From contig JAZRQN010000097.1 of the NCBI GenBank assembly GCA_045649855.1, forward strand, positions 1 to 24,016: a stretch of 24,016 bases of DNA. The letters run 5' to 3'. Source of the DNA: URNF01 sp045649855. Lineage in GTDB: Bacteria; Bacillota; Clostridia; Oscillospirales; Acutalibacteraceae. The first letter of the stretch is position 1, and the number at the start of each line of letters is the position of its first letter. Positions 6,169 to 12,901 of the stretch are shown piece by piece. The notes below the pieces were generated by a model. It did no database searches, had not been told where the DNA came from, and worked only from the letters and a program-made list of their open reading frames with translations. The position numbers and the translations under genes were made by a program.

Positions 6169-6197
6169 AATATACCTATTATTATACGTTTTGTCAA
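6169..6197 (-). promoter_or_regulatory. Promoter of the lysine-riboswitch/NhaC transcript
   Basis: On the minus strand, TTGACA (6197-6192), a 17-bp spacer and TATATT (6174-6169). The predicted start is at about 6162, just ahead of the aptamer. Confidence 0.82.
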
Positions 6198-6226
6198 TCT
6201 TTTTTCGAAAAAACGACGGTTTTCGG

Positions 6227-6255
6227 TTGCAAAACAGAAAAAAATGTGCTACAAT
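6227..6255 (+). promoter_or_regulatory. Promoter of the zur-znuACB operon
   Basis: TTGCAA (6227-6232), a 17-bp spacer and TACAAT (6250-6255). It is back to back with the lysine-riboswitch promoter, with 29 bp between the two -35 elements. Confidence 0.75.
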
Positions 6256-6259
6256 CCAA

Positions 6260-6280
6260 ATTCGAGAATGACTCTCAATT
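6260..6280. promoter_or_regulatory. Fur/Zur-box-like operator
   Basis: ATTCGAGAATGACTCTCAATT is an imperfect palindrome centred on GAGA-N5-TCTC. It resembles Fur-superfamily boxes (the GAGAATCATTCTC type) and lies right over the predicted transcription start of an operon that begins with a Fur-family gene. I infer zinc-dependent autorepression. Confidence 0.72.
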
Positions 6281-6291
6281 TGGAGGAACGT

Positions 6292-6696
6292 ATGACCTAT
6301 CATACCGCACAAAAGACCTATTTAACTGAATTTTTGCGTGCGCATCCCGAAAGAGCGTTCACGGTGGAGGAACTGGCGGCGCAGTTGCAGGGCGAACACG
6401 CCCCCGGTAAAAGCACGCTGTACCGTTTGTTGCCGCAACTGGTAGCGGACGGCACCGTCAAGCGGTTTACCAAAGAGGGCAGTCGCACCGCGATGTATCA
6501 GGCGGTGGCTTGTCGTCAGCAGGAGACCCATCTGCATCTCAAATGTACCGACTGCGGCAAACTGTTGCATCTGGACAACGATGCATCTACTCTGGTGTTG
6601 CGCAACGTGCTTCGCAACAGCCATTTTGCGATTGATGAAAAGGAAACGGTGCTGTTTGGCAAATGCGGCGTGTGTCGCAAAGGAGGCGGCGTATGA
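6292..6696 (+). CDS. zur: Fur-family metalloregulator, probable zinc uptake regulator Zur (134 aa)
   Basis: A metal-sensing repressor. The N-terminal winged helix has FTVEELAAQL and GKSTLYRLLPQLVADGTVKRF (residues 23-59), where S/T-LYR is the recognition helix typical of the family. The C-terminal dimer and metal domain has H80xH82, CTDC (85-88) and CGVC (125-128); the two CxxC pairs form the structural zinc site. The ATG at 6292 follows GGAGGA closely; longer upstream versions would overlap the riboswitch and promoter. The stop overlaps the znuA start by 3 bp. The placement before a znuACB set, and the box at 6260-6280, argue for Zur rather than Fur or PerR. Metal specificity itself is inferred. 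Confidence 0.9.
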   Translation: MTYHTAQKTYLTEFLRAHPERAFTVEELAAQLQGEHAPGKSTLYRLLPQLVADGTVKRFTKEGSRTAMYQAVACRQQETHLHLKCTDCGKLLHLDNDASTLVLRNVLRNSHFAIDEKETVLFGKCGVCRKGGGV

Positions 6697-7622
6697 AACG
6701 CATCCTTTGTTTAGCAGTCGTACTATGCCTGTTGTGCGCGCTTAGCGGTTGCGGTGTCGCCGCAACCAATCCCAAAACCATATCTATCGTATGTTCGGTG
6801 TTTCCGCAATACGATTTTTTGCGCGAGATTACCAAAGGCGCTGACATAGAACTGACCTTGTTACTCCGTCCCGGTCAAGAAAGCCACGATTTCGACCCCT
6901 CGTCAGCAGATATTGCCGCCGTACACGCGTGCGATATGTTCGTGTATGTGGGCGGTGAATCGGATCACTGGATTAAAAAACTGTTGCAGTCGGTGGACAC
7001 CGCCGATAAAACGGTGCTGACCTTGATGGATATGGTGCCCCCTATCTGCGCGGAGCATCATCACGAGGAACACGACCACGACCATACCGAAGAAACGTAT
7101 GACGAGCACGTGTGGACCTCGCCCAAGAACGCGATCACCATCGTCGGCGAGTTGACCGACGCGCTGTGTGCGGCAGATCCGGAACAAGCAGACGTGTACC
7201 GCAAAAACGCAGCCGCATACACCGCGCAGTTGCAGGAACTGCACGCTGATTTCACCGCGCTGACCGATCACGCCGTGAGGAACACCATCGTGGTGGCGGA
7301 TCGGTTTCCGCTGTTATATTTCACCACCCACTACGGTTTGAACCACCACGCCGCTTTCGCAGGATGTGCGGCATCGGTCGAACCTGCAGGTGCCGATCTG
7401 CAAGCGCTTATCGAAACGGTAAAGCGCGAACACATCCCTGTTGTGTTCCAAATGGAACTATCCGCAGGCAACGTTGCGGAAACCGTCCGCGAACAGACCG
7501 GTTGTGAGATCCACACCTTCTACGCCTGCCACAATCTGTCCAAACTCGACTTCTCAAACGGCGAAAGTTATCTTTCGCTGATGCGAAAAAATCTGATTAC
7601 GTTGAAAGAGGCTTTATACTGA
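6693..7622 (+). CDS. znuA: Zinc ABC transporter substrate-binding lipoprotein (309 aa)
   Basis: An extracellular metal-binding lipoprotein of the cluster A-I (ZnuA/AdcA-like) family. A lipoprotein signal peptide with lipobox LSGC puts the modified Cys at residue 20. The ligand region SHDFDPSS, the charged His-rich loop HHHEEHDHDH, and DEHVWTSP follow the family pattern. A later histidine segment LNHHAAF and a C-terminal SYLSLMRKNLITLKEAL helix also match. The His-rich loop between two metal-ligand segments is characteristic of zinc rather than manganese binders. AGGAGG lies 6 nt upstream of the ATG. It overlaps zur by 4 bases and znuC by 1, so the operon is translationally coupled. Confidence 0.95.
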   Translation: MKRILCLAVVLCLLCALSGCGVAATNPKTISIVCSVFPQYDFLREITKGADIELTLLLRPGQESHDFDPSSADIAAVHACDMFVYVGGESDHWIKKLLQSVDTADKTVLTLMDMVPPICAEHHHEEHDHDHTEETYDEHVWTSPKNAITIVGELTDALCAADPEQADVYRKNAAAYTAQLQELHADFTALTDHAVRNTIVVADRFPLLYFTTHYGLNHHAAFAGCAASVEPAGADLQALIETVKREHIPVVFQMELSAGNVAETVREQTGCEIHTFYACHNLSKLDFSNGESYLSLMRKNLITLKEALY

Positions 7623-8323
7623 TGCAACTCATTCATTGCGATACCGTATCCCTCGCATACGAGGGTAAAACGGTGGTGGAAAACCTGTCCTTTGAAGTGC
7701 GCGACGGCGATTATCTGTGTATCGTCGGCGAAAACGGGTCGGGAAAATCCACCTTGATGCGCGCACTGCTCGGACTCAAAAAACCGAGTAGTGGCAAAAT
7801 CCACTTTCGAAACGGCATCCGACACGCCGATGTCGGCTATATGCCCCAGCAAACCGCCGTTACGGCAGACTTCCCTGCCACCGTTTGGGAAGTGGTGCGC
7901 TCGGGGTTGCGGGTGGGCGGTTTGCGCCCGTTTTTGAATGCGGCAGAACGCAAACGCCTGCAATACACCTTGCAACTGTTGGGGATTGAGCATATCGCTA
8001 ATCGCGCATACCGTGAATTATCGGGCGGACAACAACAGCGCGTCCTGCTCGCCCGAGCGTTGTGCGCGACCGAAAAACTGCTGTTGCTGGACGAGCCTGT
8101 AACAGGTCTGGATCCGTCCATCACCGCAGAATTGTATGAGCAGATACAAACATTGCACCAAGACGGCATCACCGTGGTGATGATCTCGCACGACATCTCC
8201 GCCGCCGTCAAATACGCCACCCACATTCTGCACCTGCAAGCGGACGGTGCGTTTTTCGGTACTACCGAGCAATATCTGCAAAGTGATGCTGCCCGTCGGT
8301 TTCTGGAAGGAGGGCAAGCGTGA
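7622..8323 (+). CDS. znuC: Zinc ABC transporter ATP-binding protein (233 aa)
   Basis: The ATPase of the zinc importer. Walker A is GENGSGKST (residues 36-44), with Q-loop YMPQQ (73-77) and signature LSGGQQQR (133-140). Walker B is LLLLDEP (153-159), with D-loop TGLD and H-loop MISHD. Length and motifs fit ZnuC/MntB/AdcC. The start lies in a TGATG overlap with the znuA stop, and the stop overlaps the permease start in the same way. It works in the cytoplasm, bound to the ZnuB permease. Confidence 0.95.
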   Translation: MQLIHCDTVSLAYEGKTVVENLSFEVRDGDYLCIVGENGSGKSTLMRALLGLKKPSSGKIHFRNGIRHADVGYMPQQTAVTADFPATVWEVVRSGLRVGGLRPFLNAAERKRLQYTLQLLGIEHIANRAYRELSGGQQQRVLLARALCATEKLLLLDEPVTGLDPSITAELYEQIQTLHQDGITVVMISHDISAAVKYATHILHLQADGAFFGTTEQYLQSDAARRFLEGGQA

Positions 8324-9153
8324 TGCAAGAGGTTTTGTATGAACTCACCGCGTTTTTCAGTTGGGGTTTTGTGCAACGCGCGTTGATCGTCGGCGGTCTG
8401 GTTTCTCTGTGCGCCGCCCTGCTCGGCGTTACACTGGTGCTCAAACGCTATTCCATGATCGGCGACGGTCTGTCCCACGTCGGATTTGCGGCACTCGGTG
8501 TCGCCGCGGCGGTGGGCGCACTGGATATGCAGTTGTACGTTGCTATCCCCATCGTGATGCTCGCCGCATTTTTGCTGTTGCGGTTGAACGAAAGCAGTCG
8601 CATCAAAGGCGATGCCGCGATCGGTATGATTGCGACCGTGTCCCTTGCGATCGGGTACATCGTGTTGTATCGCTCGGGCACAAACGTGGATATTTCCAAT
8701 TATATGTTTGGCAATATGTTTACCATCAGCAAATCGGATGCCACCCTCAGCGTGTGCCTGACCGTGGCGGTCATTCTGGTGTATCTGCTGTTCTATCACA
8801 AACTGTTCGCGGTTACCTTTGACGAATCGTTTGCAAAAGCAGGCGGTTTACCGGTATCGCTGTACAACACCATAATCGCCCTGCTCACCGCCGTTACGGT
8901 GGTACTGGGTATGCGTATGATGGGCACGCTGCTCATTTCCGCGTTGGTGGTGTTCCCTGCACTCACCGCTATGCGCGTGTGCAAAAGTTTCAAAGGGGTG
9001 GTGATCACCGCGGCTTGTCTGTCGGTGTCCTGCTTCTTTGTCGGTACTGTCTTTGCGCATTTTCTGAACTTCCCTGCAGGTTCTACCGTGGTAGCGACCG
9101 ATTGTATCGCCTTTATCCTCTTTTCCATCATCGGCAAACTGAAATCCAAATAA
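8323..9153 (+). CDS. znuB: Zinc ABC transporter permease (276 aa)
   Basis: The membrane channel of the zinc importer, ABC-3 family. It has about eight hydrophobic helices from residue 15 to 275. The family motifs are visible: LKRYSMIGDGLSHVGFAALG (about 43-62), GTNVDISNYMFGNMF, and a late GMRMMGTLLISALVVFPALTAM. The ATG at 8323 forms TGATG with the znuC stop; the GTG at 8320 is an alternative start one codon earlier, with GGAAGGAGGG upstream. It is the last gene of the operon, and a perfect palindromic terminator follows immediately. Confidence 0.94.
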   Translation: MQEVLYELTAFFSWGFVQRALIVGGLVSLCAALLGVTLVLKRYSMIGDGLSHVGFAALGVAAAVGALDMQLYVAIPIVMLAAFLLLRLNESSRIKGDAAIGMIATVSLAIGYIVLYRSGTNVDISNYMFGNMFTISKSDATLSVCLTVAVILVYLLFYHKLFAVTFDESFAKAGGLPVSLYNTIIALLTAVTVVLGMRMMGTLLISALVVFPALTAMRVCKSFKGVVITAACLSVSCFFVGTVFAHFLNFPAGSTVVATDCIAFILFSIIGKLKSK

Positions 9154-9193
9154 AAAAGCGAAGATGATTCCATGGAATCATCTTCGCTTTTTT
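9152..9193. terminator. Bidirectional Rho-independent terminator between convergent operons
   Basis: An almost loopless perfect inverted repeat (20 bp per arm, AAAAAAGCGAAGATGATTCC and its complement) has T runs on both strands. It ends the zur-znu operon and the opposing operon that ends at 9201. Confidence 0.93.
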
Positions 9194-9200
9194 AGTATCA

Positions 9201-11609
9201 TCAGAACCAGGACGAAATTGCCGTAATCACGGTGCAAGCCAGCACCAGAATGATGGGCAACATCGCACCCATCGCACCGCCGGACAATACAGCGGACACA
9301 CAGATAATGCCGCCGAGCAATGCGCCGACCAGTTGCAGGATCATCGCGGTAATACCGCGACGGCGCAAACGCTTACAACCCGTAAGCAATCGCGAAATAC
9401 CTTCCGCCGTGCCGTCTACTGCAGCACCTGCGGACTCGCGGTCTTCATCACGGTGGCGCAGGTGATCGTACAGTCTGCCTGCCGAAGCGGTGAGCAGATC
9501 CAGATAAAAATCATCCAGACGGAAACCTGCGCACAGGCTTTCCTCGGTAACGTTCGGGTCGCAAGAACGCACCAGCAACGAAACGTCCGCATCCTGCAGA
9601 TCGTGCAGGGCGTTTTCCACGTCTTCATCGGTTGCGTAACTGATGACGAACATGGCGGACAGTTCCCCTGCCACCGACAGATACACCAGTTCTCTGCCGT
9701 CTTTCTTGTACTTGCGTTCATAATCGCCGGACGGCGTATCCACGCCGTGGTTTTCCAGCAGTTTGCGGTTGCCGACCAGCACGCGCCTGCCACCGACCCA
9801 ACCGGAGAAGCCCATATCCTGTTCAAATACCAGGTTGTCTACCGCCTGCAGGATTTCGGTCTTTTGCTCAATAATACGCAAGAACAAACCGGCAAGCGGT
9901 CCTTCGGTACAGATCGCGACCGCGGCGGCATCCATAATGGCTTCGTCAATACGGGTCGAACCGAACGTGCGGATGCCGTGCAATACCACGCTGTCGTGTA
10001 AATACAGATCGGACACGTCCAACGCCACGCCGTGAATGTTGCCAAACCGCTCGGCGGCGGCAAATCCGCACAGCATATTGCCCTGCTCCAACTGCCGTTT
10101 GCATTCGCGGGACAGCGGAATGTTGAGCGCCAGCGATGCGGCAGGCAACAAAATGCAAACCAGCATGGTGAACAAGGTGAGCGCTTCCCAGAAACCGGTA
10201 ACCAGCGCGCCATACAGCGTGCCTGCCACCACAGCCAATCCAAACGCCACGGGAATATAGCGTTTGAGCAATGTATCGTAGCGATCGTCCATATAGGAGT
10301 TCGCCAGGAAATCATCCAAGAATTTAACAGGGCGGAAATACGCCACGCGCGGCACACCTGTCGCCACGGCACGGCGACCGATCTCAATAGCGGTACGCTC
10401 ATCCTGCACGATGGATGCGGCGACCTTGTCGCCTTCGGCGCCGACCAACGCAAAGTTGCGACGAATGCGCGCCACACGCAACAGTTTGCCGATACCGCAA
10501 AGGAACAGCACCAAACCGCCCAGCGCGGTCAACAGCGGTGCGTTGCCTGCTTCTACTTCCGAGAGGCGCAACCATTGCAACACGGTATGTATCCACACCA
10601 CCGAGCCAACAACGGCAGGAACGGTCTCACCGTTGGGTTTCAAGCGGAACAACGCCACGAAACCGTCGCGCAACATCGGGAACAACAGTGCCATTGCGGC
10701 GGTGTAACCAATCAGATTGACCCACAAAAACACCGACGGTGTCGCAGTGGGCGCGCCGCCATTGGTGCGCACGCTGGCTTCACTCCACAACAGCAACAAT
10801 TCTGCCGCCGCTACCAACCACAAACGGAATCTCATCGAACGGTGGCGATGCGCCAGTTCCGCCGCAACGTCCGCCGCCTGCTCTTGATCGGTGTAATCGC
10901 CCGTAAATCGTGTGCGACCGCTTTCCTGCTCGGGTTCTTCCTGCTCGGTCGGCAACGCGGCTTCCACCTCGTCGGGCGCTTCTTCATCGCCGTAACGGAA
11001 ATCGGTGTCCTCGCGGTTTTTCTGTATCTGGAAATCGCGGATCTTCTCGCGACGAGTCTGCTCCAGTTGTTCTTCCCAACTGATCTCCTCCGCCGCAACC
11101 GTTTCCGCTTCCTGCGCCTCTTCTTCGGGAGCAGGCTCTGCAAAATCTTCCATGGTCATCTGACCGTCAAACGGATCTTCCTCTTCTTCGCTCTCCTGCT
11201 CGACAGTTTCGGTGAGGTTGACCACCTGCGTGGGTGCTTCCATGTGGGACACCTTGATTTCGGGTTCGGCAGGTACTGCTTCTTCAGGCACGATGACGAT
11301 TTCCTCATCCTCCTCGTCTGCCGCGTCCTCCGGGATTTCCTCGGCAACCGACAAAACGGGCAGTTCCTCTGCAACGTCTTCTTCCTCTTGTACAGGGAAA
11401 TCGTCCGTTACGTCTTCCGGGCTGATGAGCAGTTGCTCTTCCTCGTCCTGTGCTTCTTGCACCTCTTCATCCGCGTACGCTTCCGCCGTAGGGGTGATCA
11501 AAGCCGTTTCTTCTTCCAAAACGACTTCTTCCGCCTCGTCGTTGTCATCGTCTGTCGGCAAAGTGGCGTAATCTTTCAACAATTCAGTTAACAAGTCTTG
11601 TTCGTTCAT
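9201..11609 (-). CDS. Catalytically degenerate P-type ATPase-like membrane protein with long acidic N-terminus (802 aa)
   Basis: Residues 1-250 are a low-complexity, very Glu/Asp-rich, probably disordered cytoplasmic region. Residues 260-378 hold four hydrophobic helices, then about 70 soluble residues. Helices follow near 452-470 and 474-498, then a soluble domain (505-745) and two final helices (754-802). That is the topology of P1B metal-transport ATPases. LLPAASLALNIPL (488-500) sits where the CPC helix would be. GVALDVSDLYLHDSVV (527-542) aligns with the phosphorylation segment FDKTGTLTxG, and GWVGGRRVLVGNRKLL (603-618) with the nucleotide-binding-domain motif GxGxVxGxxVxxGNxxLL. DKTGT, TGE, TGD and GDGxND are all missing, so transport by phosphorylation is not expected. 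It is 31 bp downstream of rlmB. The role is unknown; a regulatory or structural function is a guess. Confidence 0.75.
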   Translation of the reverse strand: MNEQDLLTELLKDYATLPTDDDNDEAEEVVLEEETALITPTAEAYADEEVQEAQDEEEQLLISPEDVTDDFPVQEEEDVAEELPVLSVAEEIPEDAADEEDEEIVIVPEEAVPAEPEIKVSHMEAPTQVVNLTETVEQESEEEEDPFDGQMTMEDFAEPAPEEEAQEAETVAAEEISWEEQLEQTRREKIRDFQIQKNREDTDFRYGDEEAPDEVEAALPTEQEEPEQESGRTRFTGDYTDQEQAADVAAELAHRHRSMRFRLWLVAAAELLLLWSEASVRTNGGAPTATPSVFLWVNLIGYTAAMALLFPMLRDGFVALFRLKPNGETVPAVVGSVVWIHTVLQWLRLSEVEAGNAPLLTALGGLVLFLCGIGKLLRVARIRRNFALVGAEGDKVAASIVQDERTAIEIGRRAVATGVPRVAYFRPVKFLDDFLANSYMDDRYDTLLKRYIPVAFGLAVVAGTLYGALVTGFWEALTLFTMLVCILLPAASLALNIPLSRECKRQLEQGNMLCGFAAAERFGNIHGVALDVSDLYLHDSVVLHGIRTFGSTRIDEAIMDAAAVAICTEGPLAGLFLRIIEQKTEILQAVDNLVFEQDMGFSGWVGGRRVLVGNRKLLENHGVDTPSGDYERKYKKDGRELVYLSVAGELSAMFVISYATDEDVENALHDLQDADVSLLVRSCDPNVTEESLCAGFRLDDFYLDLLTASAGRLYDHLRHRDEDRESAGAAVDGTAEGISRLLTGCKRLRRRGITAMILQLVGALLGGIICVSAVLSGGAMGAMLPIILVLACTVITAISSWF

Positions 11610-11640
11610 AGCAGATGTCCTTTCTGCGTGATACTGAATT

Positions 11641-12423
11641 TTAGTTCTTTGCTTTGAGTCCTGCGCGCTGGCGGCACACCTCGTACAACACGATGCCGCA
11701 AGCGACCGATGCGTTCAGAGAGTTGATGTTGCCTTGCATCGGCAAGGATAAAATGCCGTCGCATTGTTCACGTACCAGACGGCTGATACCGCGTCCTTCC
11801 GAGCCGACCACAATCGCGATAGGACCGGTCAGATCGCCCGAACACCAGTTTTCGCCGTTCATATCCAGACCGTACACCCACATATTCCGCTTTTTGAGTT
11901 CTTTGATGGTGTCGGTGAGGTTGGTAACCCGTGCAACAGGCACGTATTCCACCGCGCCTGCGGATGCTTTGTATACCGTGGCGGTAAGTCCCACCGCGCG
12001 ACGTTTCGGAATGATGACGCCGTGTGCGCCTGCCGCTTCGGCGGTACGGAGGATCGCACCGAGATTGTGCGGATCTTCCAGTTCGTCGCACAGAATGAAG
12101 AACGGCGCCTCGCCTTTTTCTTCCGCCGCCTTGAAAAGATCATCGAGATGCGCATATTCCTTGCAAGCGGCAAATGCGATCACACCCTGATGATTACGGG
12201 ACAGCGTATCCATCTTGCGGCTGTCCACCTCTTTGACGGGAATATCCTTTTTGCGACACTGCGCAATGAGCATCGGCAGATTGCCGCCGTGTTCACCCTT
12301 GGACACCCACAGACTGTCAATGGCACGGCCGGATTTTAAGGCTTCCGCAACGGCGTTGCGCCCTGCGATGACGTCCTCTCGCTCGGTGGCTTTCGGTTTA
12401 TTTTCAAATTTCTCGTTTTCCAT
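11641..12423 (-). CDS. rlmB: 23S rRNA (guanosine-2'-O-)-methyltransferase RlmB / TrmH family (260 aa)
   Basis: A SpoU/SPOUT methyltransferase that modifies 23S rRNA (G2251 in E. coli numbering) using S-adenosylmethionine. The substrate-binding N-terminal domain (residues 18-90) starts with VIAGRNAVAEAL. The three SPOUT motifs are DPHNLGAILRTAEAAG (117-132), IVVGSEGRGISRLV (204-217) and LPMQGNINSLNASVA (227-241), which together form the trefoil knot and catalytic site. The ATG at 12423 has AAAAGGG seven bases upstream; a longer version from 12450 would lack this. The 802-aa P-type-like gene follows after 31 bp, probably in the same transcript. Confidence 0.93.
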   Translation of the reverse strand: MENEKFENKPKATEREDVIAGRNAVAEALKSGRAIDSLWVSKGEHGGNLPMLIAQCRKKDIPVKEVDSRKMDTLSRNHQGVIAFAACKEYAHLDDLFKAAEEKGEAPFFILCDELEDPHNLGAILRTAEAAGAHGVIIPKRRAVGLTATVYKASAGAVEYVPVARVTNLTDTIKELKKRNMWVYGLDMNGENWCSGDLTGPIAIVVGSEGRGISRLVREQCDGILSLPMQGNINSLNASVACGIVLYEVCRQRAGLKAKN

Positions 12424-12454
12424 ATATATACCCTTTTCAACAAAATACATCTAT

Positions 12455-12502
12455 ATATAGTATAATATAACACATTATTCTACAAAATGGAATACCGCAA
12501 GT
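12455..12502 (-). promoter_or_regulatory. Probable promoter region of rlmB
   Basis: An AT-rich stretch has several overlapping candidates on the minus strand, including TATACT (12464-12459) with a weak TTTTGT 17 bp upstream, and TTGCGG-17-TAATGT. I cannot choose between them. Confidence 0.4.
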
Positions 12503-12540
12503 ATATTTTTTGCAGAAAAAATATATATTTGTCATTTCAA

Positions 12541-12830
12541 AAACGGGACGATGTGGACATCGTCCCCTACGATGTAATTTCAAACGTTTACGTAGGGGGC
12601 GGTCGCTGTGCCGCCCCGCAAAGTTTGTGGATATTTAACTCCCTCACCGCCTACGGCGGAGCTCCCTCATGGAGGGAGCCGAACAGTGCCGGCAAAAAGA
12701 AAAGACGGTGCATCCGGAGCGTTCACATAGGGAGAAATCGGTTTTTCGCGGATTTTACGGGACGATGTGGGCATCGTCCCCTACGATATCATTTTACGTA
12801 TTTGCGTGGGGGCGGTATCCCCCTACACGC
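12541..12830. repeat. Island of palindromic intergenic repeats
   Basis: Non-coding. It contains two copies of a palindrome, GGGACGATGTGG-x-CATCGTCCC (12545-12566 and 12759-12780). Each is followed by CTACGAT and a short AT stretch, then a GC-rich inverted repeat (GGGGCGG/CCGCCCC at 12596-12617; GCGTG...CACGC at 12804-12830). Between them are GCTCCCTC-ATG-GAGGGAGC (12661-12679) and a 35-bp sequence (12715-12749). That sequence is the exact reverse complement of 4062-4096 in the element upstream of the NhaC stop. The two halves look like copies of one composite repeat. No convincing reading frame is present. Confidence 0.75.
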
Positions 12831-12861
12831 AAAAAGACGATACACAAACTGTGTATCGTCT
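12831..12861 (-). terminator. Rho-independent terminator of the pgk-tpiA-gpmI operon
   Basis: A 12-bp perfect stem, AGACGATACACA / TGTGTATCGTCT, has a 3-nt loop. Five T residues follow on the minus strand (12835-12831), about 40 bp after the gpmI stop. Confidence 0.9.
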
Positions 12862-12901
12862 CTCTTGTTATCCTTGCGTAAAACGTTTGGACTTTGAAAT
12901 C

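Noticed and set aside
7051..7092. His/Asp/Glu-rich low-complexity stretch as a possible odd insertion in the zinc-binding lipoprotein
   Set aside because: A charged histidine-rich loop here is a normal feature of ZnuA-type proteins and supports zinc specificity.
10032..11591. A 519-codon plus-strand frame opposite the P-type ATPase-like gene
   Set aside because: The long open frame comes from the acidic Glu/Asp codons of the real gene being read in reverse (Phe/Leu/Arg-rich). No ribosome binding site or motif is seen.
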